A program made the translations under genes and the position numbers. From Methylobacterium sp. Leaf91 (GTDB lineage Bacteria > Pseudomonadota > Alphaproteobacteria > Rhizobiales > Beijerinckiaceae), in NCBI RefSeq assembly GCF_001422815.1, contig NZ_LMMP01000034.1, positions 240,140 through 304,139 on the forward strand: a DNA stretch of 64,000 nucleotides, in the 5' to 3' direction. The notes below the pieces were generated by a model, which saw only the letters and a program-made list of their open reading frames with translations, did no database searches and was not told where the DNA came from. Shown here one piece after another: positions 30,474-38,383 of this stretch (its first letter is position 1; each line of letters starts with the position of its first letter).

Positions 30474-31579
30474 CGGTAGCCTCCGCGGCGCCAGACGCCG
30501 TCTTCGCGCATCATGTTCATCAAGAGACCTTCGCGCAGCCCCCGGTCGGCGATGCGAAGCCGTTCGGAGGGGAATGCCCGGCGGATCGCTTCCAGAATGG
30601 CGCAACCCGCGAGGACGAGATCGGCACGATCGCGGCCGATACAGGGATTGTCTGCCCGCTGGTCCAGGCGGGTGTCGAGCAAATCGTCGATGGCATCGCT
30701 CACGTCGCCATCGCTCATCCACAGCCCATCGACGCGGCGGCGCTCGTAGCGCGCGAGGCGCAGATGCATGGCGGCAAGGGTCGTCACCGTTCCCGAGGTG
30801 CCGAGAAGATGAAAATGCCGGGCATTCGCGGCGGGTGCGGCGCGGATGGCGAAGCGCGACAGCATGTCGGCCACCTCCTCCACCATGCCCTCGAACATAA
30901 GGCGTGTCACGTCGGCGGCACCGTGCCGCTCGGCCAGCGTGACGACGCCGACGGGAAGCGAATCCCAAGCGCGGATCCGCAAGGTGGGGTCCGCAGACGG
31001 GTTCGTGGCCGCGCCATCGAGCCAGGCGATCTCCGTGGACCCGCCGCCGATATCGAAGATGACGACCGATTCGGAGTAAGGATCGGCCAGGGCCGCACAA
31101 CCGGTGACCGCGAGATAGGCCTCGGTCTGTCGGTCGACGATCTCGAGGTCGAGGCCCACCTCGTCTCGCACGCGCGCCACGAAATCGGCCCCGTTCACGG
31201 CGAGCCGGCACGCCTCCGTGGCGATGATCTTGGCACGGGCGACGCCACGCGATTCCATCTTGGCGCGGCAGACCCGCAAAGCCTCCAGCGTTCGCTCCAC
31301 GGCGGCATCGCTGAGACGATCGGACGTCCCGAGCCCCTCACCGAGGCGGACGATCCGGGAAAACGCATCGATCACGCGAAAGCCATGGGAGGCAGGCTCG
31401 GCGATCAGCAGGCGGCAATTGTTGGTCCCCAGGTCGAGGGCGGCATAGGTGTTACGCCGTGCGGGGCGAAATCCCGCCGCCGGTGAACGACCCGTATCCG
31501 GCATGGCGGGGGCGGCATTCGGTGAAGTCGTGCCGGCCATGGGGCGGGCCGGCGTCATGGCGGCACTCTCTTCCCTCAT
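30470..31579 (-). CDS. Ppx/GppA exopolyphosphatase family protein
   Basis: 369 residues from the ATG at 31579 (a GTG eleven codons upstream is possible). The ASKHA ATPase fold shows LDLGTNNCRLLI as phosphate-1 loop, IFDIGGGSTEIAW as phosphate-2, and GTSGTVTTLAA. Members hydrolyse polyphosphate or (p)ppGpp 5'-phosphate, and which one applies here cannot be told. The protein is shorter than E. coli Ppx, matching the compact alphaproteobacterial type that sits next to rlmE. The N-terminal 40 residues are low-complexity. Confidence 0.93.
   Translation of the reverse strand: MREESAAMTPARPMAGTTSPNAAPAMPDTGRSPAAGFRPARRNTYAALDLGTNNCRLLIAEPASHGFRVIDAFSRIVRLGEGLGTSDRLSDAAVERTLEALRVCRAKMESRGVARAKIIATEACRLAVNGADFVARVRDEVGLDLEIVDRQTEAYLAVTGCAALADPYSESVVIFDIGGGSTEIAWLDGAATNPSADPTLRIRAWDSLPVGVVTLAERHGAADVTRLMFEGMVEEVADMLSRFAIRAAPAANARHFHLLGTSGTVTTLAAMHLRLARYERRRVDGLWMSDGDVSDAIDDLLDTRLDQRADNPCIGRDRADLVLAGCAILEAIRRAFPSERLRIADRGLREGLLMNMMREDGVWRRGGYR
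30480..30484 (-). promoter_or_regulatory. Ribosome-binding site for the rlmE TTG start
   Basis: Minus-strand GGAGG six bases before the TTG at 30473, inside the last codons of ppx. It supports a coupled start rather than an upstream one. Confidence 0.75.
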
Positions 31580-31688
31580 CGGCCTTGCCGGAATCCTCGA
31601 TCGTGGCCCCACCGGATAGGCCGGCCATCATTCGATAGGAAGCCTACAGGCCTTGGGCGTCAGTGCAAAGCCTCGATCTATGATCGGC

Positions 31689-32159
31689 TTAGAGACCTTT
31701 GCCGGCAGCCGACATTCTGGGGACAGGCCTCAGGAGGCTCTTCACCTGGGAGAACGGTCTCGGCCGATTGATGACTTCGTCCAGACGCGACCACAAAGTC
31801 TTCGGTGAGAAAGGCTTGGCGATGATCTCGTTGACTCCGAGGGAGATGGCGCGGTCCACGACGTTGCGGCGGGGCTGAGCCAGCATCAGGATGATCGGCA
31901 CGGTGGGCGACGGCGAGGTGGTGGGGGTGCGCGCGAGCCGGATGAACTCCTCGCCCGACAGAATCGCCAGATCCCAGTCGATGATCGTGATGTCCGGCTT
32001 GCTCTCCGCCAACACGCCGAGCGCCTCCGCACCATCGGGGGCTTCGAGGACGCGTTTGATCCCCACGCGCATCAGCATGTCGCGAACGATTCGGCGGATA
32101 TAGAGGCTCTCGTCGACGACGAGGGCCGAAAGATCCGGAAATGATGGGGTAGCGATCAT
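31689..32159 (-). CDS. Stand-alone response regulator receiver protein
   Basis: 156 residues from the ATG at 32159; a GTG seven codons upstream is possible. It has a single CheY-like receiver domain with no output domain. The phosphoacceptor Asp is the first D in IIDWDLAILSG, the acidic pocket is in ALVVDES, and the conserved Lys is in IIAKPFSP. The usual Pro after the phosphorylation loop is Ala. A tail of about 30 residues, rich in Arg, Pro and Ser, follows the domain. No kinase gene is nearby, so partners are unknown. Confidence 0.88.
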   Translation of the reverse strand: MIATPSFPDLSALVVDESLYIRRIVRDMLMRVGIKRVLEAPDGAEALGVLAESKPDITIIDWDLAILSGEEFIRLARTPTTSPSPTVPIILMLAQPRRNVVDRAISLGVNEIIAKPFSPKTLWSRLDEVINRPRPFSQVKSLLRPVPRMSAAGKGL

Positions 32160-32180
32160 CGGACAGAGGTTCCGGGCCAC

Positions 32181-32551
32181 CTGTTTTCGCAGGTGCCTCG
32201 GCGCATCTTAACGGCCATCGATTTGCATTTTCCTAACGCGACCGAGAAAAATTCGAGACGCGAAGTCGTTCAGCCGCATGACATTTGGGGATTCTGTACG
32301 CACTGCCCTGCCGGCGCGCCGGGGCACCTCTCCCCGACTTGCTTGCGTAATCTGCCGCAGGAAATCAGAGGAACCTTACCGAGAGGGGCGACAAGCATCT
32401 TGCGATGAAGCCCAGATTCAGTCAGGACTATGGCGTTATTCTTGGTCACCGCTGCCGAGAGTGATGATAGTGTGGTGAAGCGCCCGTCTGGGACGGCGCG
32501 CACCCGGTATTCGATGACAGATGGTCGGCGGACGGTTTTTGCGAGCTTTCG
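32181..32551. other. Leader region of the cold-shock gene
   Basis: About 370 bp with no credible gene, divergent between the receiver gene and the cold-shock gene. It is long enough for a structured 5' leader, as cold-shock mRNAs often have. One visible element is an imperfect GC-rich stem near 32479-32502 (GCGCCCGTC / GACGGCGC with a bulge). No clear ribosome-binding site precedes the ATG at 32552. Confidence 0.45.
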
Positions 32552-33316
32552 ATGGGACGTGGTCGTGATTTCAGGGGGCCGCAGAAGCGCGGCTTCGATG
32601 AGGGTGGTGCCGAGCCTCGCTGGCCGGATCAGGCACCCCCGAGCGGTGGCTTTGGCGGTGGGTACGGCGGTGGCGGCGGCGGTTTCGATCGCGGTCCGGC
32701 CCGTGCGGCAGCCGCTCCCTCTGGGCCGGAGCGCGACGCGACGGTCAAGTGGTTCAACAAGGAGAAGGGCTTCGGCTTCGTCGAACTGGCTGACGGTTCG
32801 GGCGATGCGTTCCTTCACATCCGCGCTGTCGAGGCCGCCGGCCATGCCGACCTCCTCCCCGGCACGCGCCTGACCGTCCACACCGCGCAGGGCCAGAAGG
32901 GTCCGCAGGTGACGGACGTGACCAGCGTCGATACGTCGACGGCCGAAGCCGAGCCCCCGCGTCGTGCGCCTGCACCCCGCGCCGGTGGTTTCGGCGGCGG
33001 TGACCGCTTCAGCGGCGGTGGCGGCGGCTACGGCGGCGGCAACGATCGCTTCGGCGGCGGTGGCGGAGCCGGCGGCGGCGGTGGTCGTTTCGCCAGCGGA
33101 CCCTCGGTCGAAATGAGCGGCACCGTGAAGTGGTACGATCCGGCCAAGGGCTTCGGCTTCGTCTCCGTGAATGACGGTGGCAAGGACGTGTTCGTGCACC
33201 GTTCGGCTCTGTCGCGCGCTGGGCTCGAGTCCCTCGCCGAAGGCCAGCAGGTCACCCTCAGCGTGATCGACGGTCAGAAGGGCCGCGAGGCCCAGAGCAT
33301 CAACGCCGATTACTGA
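32552..33316 (+). CDS. Double cold-shock-domain protein with Gly-rich linkers
   Basis: 254 residues. Two cold-shock OB-fold domains are separated by a linker of about 60 residues made mostly of Gly, Arg and Phe. Domain 1 (about residues 61-125) has VKWFNKEKGFGFVEL and DAFLHI. Domain 2 (about 188-253) has VKWYDPAKGFGFVSV and DVFVHRSAL. These are the RNP1 and RNP2 nucleic-acid contacts. The N-terminal 60 residues are also Gly/Arg-rich. Such proteins bind single-stranded RNA/DNA as chaperones. The glycine-rich tracts are unusual for single CspA proteins and suggest RNA condensation or multimer binding (inference). Confidence 0.92.
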   Translation: MGRGRDFRGPQKRGFDEGGAEPRWPDQAPPSGGFGGGYGGGGGGFDRGPARAAAAPSGPERDATVKWFNKEKGFGFVELADGSGDAFLHIRAVEAAGHADLLPGTRLTVHTAQGQKGPQVTDVTSVDTSTAEAEPPRRAPAPRAGGFGGGDRFSGGGGGYGGGNDRFGGGGGAGGGGGRFASGPSVEMSGTVKWYDPAKGFGFVSVNDGGKDVFVHRSALSRAGLESLAEGQQVTLSVIDGQKGREAQSINADY

Positions 33317-33380
33317 TCGGCGTCGATGCCTCTCCAGAAGGTCGCGTTCGCGCGCCCTTAGAGATCATCGAAGAGACATG

Positions 33381-33406
33381 ACGGCGGCCTTCGGGTCGCC
33401 GTTTTT
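33381..33406 (+). terminator. Rho-independent terminator after the cold-shock gene
   Basis: 9-bp stem ACGGCGGCC / GGTCGCCGT (one wobble) with a TTCG tetraloop, followed by TTTTT at 33402-33406. Confidence 0.92.
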
Positions 33407-33488
33407 CGTCGTCAGCATCGTCGGAACGACCGGATGACAGGTTCCGGCCCGTCGATCCGGTGAGACATTTCAGGTGCTGAGAGCAGCG

Positions 33489-33755
33489 ATGCGTGCCGTC
33501 TTCTTGACGATGAGCTTGTGCCTGCAACTGGCTTTCAGCGGCTTGGCGAAGGCCGAGGATTTCACTGGCTTCTATGCCGGCGTGAATGCAGGCTACGCTT
33601 TCGGACGCGAACGAAACGCTACAAGCCCGGACCTGCCCTCGCTGTCATCGTCGCCCAAGGCGGACGAGAGGGCCCTACCGCCCAGCGCCGTCCAAGCCTC
33701 CGAGGTGATGAGAAGCGGGCGACCCAAAGCGGCTATGCCGACGACGATCCGCTGA
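33489..33755 (+). CDS. Small outer-membrane-beta-barrel-like protein, probably truncated
   Basis: 88 residues from the ATG at 33489. A signal peptide ends at AKA (about residue 20), followed by EDFTGFYAGVNAGYAFGRE. That is exactly how alphaproteobacterial Omp25/31-type porin-like proteins begin their first strand. After it the sequence becomes Ser/Pro/Ala-rich and stops, so most of the barrel is absent. Either it is a remnant or a short protein that reuses the export signal. Its end overlaps lpxB by 23 bp tail to tail. Confidence 0.6.
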   Translation: MRAVFLTMSLCLQLAFSGLAKAEDFTGFYAGVNAGYAFGRERNATSPDLPSLSSSPKADERALPPSAVQASEVMRSGRPKAAMPTTIR

Positions 33756-34935
33756 CGGGCGGGCGCGCCATCGACAACACGATCCTGGCTGCCTTGCGAC
33801 TCGGTTCGTCATCGCCGGCCAGACGCATCGCCCCGTCGATGCGCTGAAGCGACCGCACCTGCGCGTCACGAGCCTCGCCGCCCTTGAGAAGCGGGAGCAT
33901 GGCCTCGCCCAAGCGGCCGGGGGTGCATTCGGCCTGGATGAATTCGGGCATGGCATTCTCGCCGAGGATCAGATTCGGCAACACGATGGTCGGCACCTGG
34001 ATGAGCCGCCGTGCCACCGCCTCCTCCAGCCGCGAAACTTTATAGGCCACCACCATCGGCACGCCGGCGAGAGCGAGTTCTAGGGTGACCGTGCCCGAAG
34101 CCGCCAGAGCGGCACGAGATCGCCGGAAGGCTGCGTATTTCGCCACCTCTCCGTGCACGATGGTCACCGGCCGCGACCAGGACAGGGCCAGGCGCTCGAT
34201 CATCGCGCGATGGCGCGTGACCGCCGGAAGCACGGCATCGATCGGCCCGTAGCGCTGGACGAGCAGATCCAGGGTGGCACCGAAGACCGGCATCAGCCGC
34301 TCGATCTCGGAGCGGCGCGAGCCGGGCAGGATCACGAGGGTCGGGGGCGTCCCCTCCCGAGCCGCCGCCTCGTCGGCTTTCGGGCGCAATTCGGCGAGTC
34401 GCTCGATGAGGGGATGCCCGACATAGGTACAGTCCGGGCCGCCGAGCCGGCGATGCGCGTCCGGCTCGAAGGGCAGGAGCGCCAGGACGTGGTCGATGAA
34501 AGGCCGCATCTTCGCCGCGCGCCAGGGTCTCCACGCCCAGACGCTGGGAGAGACGTAATCGACGATGGGAAGGCTCGGCAGGCGCTTTCGCACCCGTGAG
34601 GCCACGGCGTGGGTGAAACCGGGACTGTCGATGATGACGAGAATGTCGGGACGCGATTCGACGATGTCGCGCACGGTCTGCCGAATGCGGCGCAGGAGCG
34701 TGCGCAGGCGCGCAGCCACGGGCAGGTAGCCCATCACCGCCACGTCATCGAGGGGAAACAGGGAGACGAAGCCCTGCGCCGCCATGGCCTCGCCACCGAC
34801 CCCACCGAACGCCACAGGCCCATCGGAGAGGTCCGATAGCGCCCGCATCAGCTTGGCGCCGAGCTGATCGCCGGAATCCTCGCCGGCGACGAGCCAGATT
34901 CGTTTGGACGGCGTGGTCGTCATGCCGCGATTCAT
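33733..34935 (-). CDS. lpxB: Lipid-A-disaccharide synthase
   Basis: 400 residues, GT19 glycosyltransferase. It joins UDP-2,3-diacylglucosamine and lipid X to form the lipid A disaccharide. WLVAGEDSGDQLGAKLM at the N-terminus, FAGVGG-like FGGVGGEAM, DSPGF, YVSPSVWAWRPWR and LPGSRRSEI are family motifs. It is last in the envelope cluster, and its start overlaps the lpxI stop by 4 bp. Confidence 0.97.
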   Translation of the reverse strand: MNRGMTTTPSKRIWLVAGEDSGDQLGAKLMRALSDLSDGPVAFGGVGGEAMAAQGFVSLFPLDDVAVMGYLPVAARLRTLLRRIRQTVRDIVESRPDILVIIDSPGFTHAVASRVRKRLPSLPIVDYVSPSVWAWRPWRAAKMRPFIDHVLALLPFEPDAHRRLGGPDCTYVGHPLIERLAELRPKADEAAAREGTPPTLVILPGSRRSEIERLMPVFGATLDLLVQRYGPIDAVLPAVTRHRAMIERLALSWSRPVTIVHGEVAKYAAFRRSRAALAASGTVTLELALAGVPMVVAYKVSRLEEAVARRLIQVPTIVLPNLILGENAMPEFIQAECTPGRLGEAMLPLLKGGEARDAQVRSLQRIDGAMRLAGDDEPSRKAARIVLSMARPPVSGSSSA

Positions 34936-35816
34936 GCCTCGATCCGCAAACCGATGAGGAACAGTCCCGCGCGGTCGGCCTCGGCCACCGTGGCGTTCCT
35001 GTCGATGATGAGGGTGTAACCGGCCTGGATGGCGATACCGGCGCAGCCCGCCGCGGCGGCGGCCTTGACCGTGCGCGGACCGATGGCCGGCAGGTCGACC
35101 CGCAGATCCTGGCCCGTCTTGGCGAGTTTGACCAGCACGGTGCCCGGCTGGGCTGAGCCTAATCCGAAGGGCTTGCGGCCGAGGGCGCGCGCACGGGCGA
35201 GCATCCGGTCCGTTCCCTCGGGTCCCTCCACCGCGAGCGCCCGTTGCGCCGCCACGACGATGGCCTGGCCGACATCATGGGCGGCCAGCGCCGCGAGAAT
35301 ATTGCAGCCGGTCGCGATGGATGCCTGAGCCGCGAGGTCAGGAGCGAGCCGGCCGAGTTGCCCCTCCGGGCTCAGGAGGTCCGGCGCCACGTCATGGATG
35401 CCGACGACGCGGTGGCCGTTATCCTCAAGGAGGACGAGTGCGCCCCGTAGCAACCGGTCGTCCCCTCCCCCCGAGATGGCTCTGAGCGCCTCGCGGTTTC
35501 GCAACGCTGCCGCGGCGTTGAGGATCGCCGCCGGATTGGGGCGTGAGACTCCGCCCACCGGTATGACGCAGGCCGGCCCCCAGGCTTCGAGGATGGCCAG
35601 CGCACCGGCAATGTCGAGGAGGTCGACCGTGGCGTCGGCTCGCGCGCGCATCGGACGTTCGGCAAAGCCGCGAATGGCCAGCACCCGAAACGAGCGCCCC
35701 GCCCTGTCGAGAGAGTCGGCGACCAGTTCGGGGAGCCGGCCGGCCCCCGCTACCAGAACCAGACGCTCTTCCAGATGCGGATCGAGGAGGGACACCGGCT
35801 GGAGAGAGGCGGTCAA
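34932..35816 (-). CDS. lpxI: UDP-2,3-diacylglucosamine diphosphatase LpxI
   Basis: 294 residues. LpxI is the alphaproteobacterial replacement for LpxH and removes UMP to give lipid X. The N-terminal domain shows LVAGAGRLPELVAD. The catalytic C-terminal domain has VVAAQRALAVEGPEGTDRML and LVKLAKTGQDLRVDLPAIGPRTV, the family signature with its metal-binding Asp. The location between lpxA and lpxB is the standard one, and the start overlaps the lpxA stop by 4 bp. Confidence 0.95.
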   Translation of the reverse strand: MTASLQPVSLLDPHLEERLVLVAGAGRLPELVADSLDRAGRSFRVLAIRGFAERPMRARADATVDLLDIAGALAILEAWGPACVIPVGGVSRPNPAAILNAAAALRNREALRAISGGGDDRLLRGALVLLEDNGHRVVGIHDVAPDLLSPEGQLGRLAPDLAAQASIATGCNILAALAAHDVGQAIVVAAQRALAVEGPEGTDRMLARARALGRKPFGLGSAQPGTVLVKLAKTGQDLRVDLPAIGPRTVKAAAAAGCAGIAIQAGYTLIIDRNATVAEADRAGLFLIGLRIEA

Positions 35817-36625
35817 GCCGAGCCCGAATTCTCACGCGGGGTGCAGATCGAGCGCTTACCGCCCTCGCGGATGAAAGCGATGATCTCGGCCACCGCACGA
35901 TGCGACTCGAACTCCGCCGCCACGTCCTCGACGCGCTCCATCAAGGTGCCCTCCTGGGCGAAGAGCAGGCGATAGGCCCGGCGCAGGGCATGGATGTCCT
36001 CACGCGCGAAACCACGGCGCTGCAGCCCGATGATGTTGAGGCCAGACAGATAAGCGCGATTGCCGAGCGCCATGCCGTAGGGGATGCAATCGTTCTCCAG
36101 TCCGGAGAGACCGCCGACGAAAGCATGGGCGCCGACCCGCGCGAACTGAATCACCGCGGCGCCGCCACCGAGGATCGCGTGGTCGCCAACAGTGCAATGG
36201 CCCGCGAGCATGACGTTATTGGAGAAGACGACGCCATCGCCCACACGGCAATCGTGGCCCACATGGGAATTGGCGAGAAAAGTACACTTGTCGCCCACGG
36301 TCGTCTCGAGCCCGCCTCCGGCGGTACCGGGATTCATGGTGACGCCTTCACGGATCAGGCAATCGGCGCCGATGGTCAGCGTCGACACCTCGCCGCGAAA
36401 CTTCAGATCCTGCGGCGGGTGTCCGATGGAGGCGAAGGGATAGAGCTTGGTGCGGGCACCGATGCCGGTTCGCCCGGCCACGACGACATGGCTGATGAGT
36501 TCGCAGCCTTCGCCCAGAACCACATCCGGTCCGACATGACAGAAGGGGCCGATGCGGACGCCTTCGCCGATCGTGGCTCCATCCTCGACAACGGAACTCG
36601 GATGGATTTCAGCCACGTCGCTCAC
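35813..36625 (-). CDS. lpxA: UDP-N-acetylglucosamine acyltransferase
   Basis: 270 residues from the GTG at 36625, whose overlap with the fabZ stop (GTGA) fits the operon. The upstream extension of the frame is fabZ in another frame. It is a left-handed beta-helix of hexapeptide repeats starting MSDVAEIHPSSVVEDGATIG. The catalytic His is in the NSHVGHDCRVGDG region. It adds the first hydroxyacyl chain of lipid A. The C-terminal helical domain ends with a short unusual tail. Confidence 0.96.
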   Translation of the reverse strand: MSDVAEIHPSSVVEDGATIGEGVRIGPFCHVGPDVVLGEGCELISHVVVAGRTGIGARTKLYPFASIGHPPQDLKFRGEVSTLTIGADCLIREGVTMNPGTAGGGLETTVGDKCTFLANSHVGHDCRVGDGVVFSNNVMLAGHCTVGDHAILGGGAAVIQFARVGAHAFVGGLSGLENDCIPYGMALGNRAYLSGLNIIGLQRRGFAREDIHALRRAYRLLFAQEGTLMERVEDVAAEFESHRAVAEIIAFIREGGKRSICTPRENSGSA

Positions 36626-37086
36626 TCCGTCACCAGCATGGCACCGATCTCGGCTTCCGCCACGAGGGTGTCGCCCACGCGGGCCTCGCCCCGGAACCAC
36701 CACATGGTCCGGCGCTGGTTCATCTTCGTCATATGATACCGCACCGTGTCACCCGGTACGACGGGCTTGCGGAACTTGCACTTGTCGATGGTCATGAAGA
36801 AGACCTGCTTGGCCCGCATGTCATCTGTCTTGATGTGCTGGCAGCAGATGGCGCCGGCGGTCTGGGCCATGCCTTCGATCAGCAGAACACCCGGAAAGAC
36901 CGGCAGACCGGGAAAATGCCCGGTGAATTGCGGCTCGTTGAACGACACGTTCTTGATGCCGATGCAGGAACGGTCCCCGTCGATCTCGATGATCCGGTCG
37001 ATCATCAGGAACGGATAGCGATGGGGCAGAAGTTCCAGGATCTTCTGGATGTCGGCCGAGCCCAGATCTTTCGGCATGTCACTCAT
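36622..37086 (-). CDS. fabZ: 3-hydroxyacyl-ACP dehydratase FabZ
   Basis: 154 residues, hot-dog fold. It dehydrates 3-hydroxyacyl-ACP in fatty acid elongation and competes with LpxA for substrate, which explains their pairing. The catalytic His is in LLPHRYPFLMIDRI and the catalytic Glu in FPGVLLIEGMAQ. About 185 bp containing a strong stem-loop separate it from lpxD upstream. Confidence 0.97.
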   Translation of the reverse strand: MSDMPKDLGSADIQKILELLPHRYPFLMIDRIIEIDGDRSCIGIKNVSFNEPQFTGHFPGLPVFPGVLLIEGMAQTAGAICCQHIKTDDMRAKQVFFMTIDKCKFRKPVVPGDTVRYHMTKMNQRRTMWWFRGEARVGDTLVAEAEIGAMLVTE

Positions 37087-37224
37087 CGATCGAACAATCC
37101 CATGGCGCGCCGGCGCACCTGACGCCTCGCCTCATCCCCTGAAAAATGGAATGTTGTCTTCGGCATAAACGCCACCCGATGCAAGTCTTGCGGTTGCGAA
37201 GTCTTGCGGAGGGATGACGTCGGC

Positions 37225-37267
37225 GATCCGAGACCGGTCGGCAATCCCATGCGACCGGTCTTGGATC
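37225..37267. terminator. 15-bp stem-loop between lpxD and fabZ
   Basis: Arms 37225-37239 and 37253-37267 pair over 15 bp with one G-T wobble and a 13-base loop, starting five bases after the lpxD stop. There is no T-run. It may slow transcription, end it with Rho, or protect the lpxD 3' end. An 11-base direct repeat, AAGTCTTGCGG, lies just beyond (37183 and 37199). Confidence 0.6.
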
Positions 37268-37271
37268 TCGC

Positions 37272-38336
37272 TCAATCCTTCTGCGGCTCGCTCGTGTCGC
37301 GCCCGGACTTCTCCGCGAGCCGGGCCAGGGCCGTGAGCTCACGGAACCAAGTGCGCACGGGCTTTGCCGGCGTACCGCCCCATCGGCTTCCGGGCGGGAC
37401 GTCGCGGTTGACGTTCGAGGAACCGGCGATCTGCGAGCCCATGCCGATCCGGAGGTGCCCGACCACGCCGACCTGACCGCCGAGGACCACGTAATCTTCC
37501 AGCGTGGTCGAGCCGGAAATGCCGACACCGGAGACAATGACGCAGTGGCGACCGATGACCACGTTATGGGCGATCTGGACGAGGTTATCGATCTTGGTCC
37601 CCTCCCCGATCGTGGTGTCGCGGCCGGCGCCGCGATCGATCGTGGTGTTGGCACCGATTTCGACATCGTCCTGCACGATGACACGGCCGGTCTGGGGAAC
37701 CTTGAGGTGCCCGCCCGGCCCCATGGCGAAGCCGAACCCGTCCTGACCAATGCGCGCACCAGGGTGGAGGATCACGCGGTTGCCGACCAGCGCATAGGCC
37801 AGGGTCGCCCCCGCACCGATGGAACAGTCGCGGCCGATGCGGACATTCGGACCGATGACGGCGTTCGGTCCGATGATCGTCCCTGAACCGATTTCGGCAC
37901 CGGGACCGATCACGGCGCCAGGATCGACGATCACGCCGTCTTCGAGATGCGCCTTGGGATGGACATGGGCGCCCGGTGATACGCCCTCGGTGGTGAATTG
38001 CGAAAGCGGCCGCATGGCCTCCGGGTGGAAGCGCGCCAACAGGCCTGCATAGACCCGGTAGGGATCGCGCGTGACGAGCGCCACCGTGGATGCGGGAACC
38101 TTGGCCGCGAAGCGCGGCGAGACGAGGCACGCCAGCGCCTTCGTCTGGGCCAGGACATCGCCGTAACGGGCATTGTCCATATAGGCGAGGTCGCTCGGGC
38201 CGGCAGTCTCGAGAGGAGACGCGCCGCTGACCATCAGCTGAGAATCCGCTCCCTCGGGGAGCGAAATGCCTGCAGCCCCGGCGATGTCACCGAGGCTGAG
38301 GGCCGTGCTGGATGCGAAGAAGATGGGATCAGACAT
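37272..38336 (-). CDS. lpxD: UDP-3-O-(3-hydroxyacyl)glucosamine N-acyltransferase
   Basis: 354 residues from the ATG at 38336 (MSDPIFFASSTAL). The frame runs further upstream only over the bamA end. An N-terminal uridine-binding domain precedes a long hexapeptide-repeat helix (VIDPGAVIGPGAEIG type). The catalytic His lies in the QIAHNVVIGRHCVI region. It adds the second acyl chain of the lipid A precursor. It starts 47 bp after bamA. Confidence 0.96.
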   Translation of the reverse strand: MSDPIFFASSTALSLGDIAGAAGISLPEGADSQLMVSGASPLETAGPSDLAYMDNARYGDVLAQTKALACLVSPRFAAKVPASTVALVTRDPYRVYAGLLARFHPEAMRPLSQFTTEGVSPGAHVHPKAHLEDGVIVDPGAVIGPGAEIGSGTIIGPNAVIGPNVRIGRDCSIGAGATLAYALVGNRVILHPGARIGQDGFGFAMGPGGHLKVPQTGRVIVQDDVEIGANTTIDRGAGRDTTIGEGTKIDNLVQIAHNVVIGRHCVIVSGVGISGSTTLEDYVVLGGQVGVVGHLRIGMGSQIAGSSNVNRDVPPGSRWGGTPAKPVRTWFRELTALARLAEKSGRDTSEPQKD

Positions 38337-38383
38337 GATGCGACAACGCACGGGCTGCGAGAATGAAGCCCGTGCGTCTTGGC

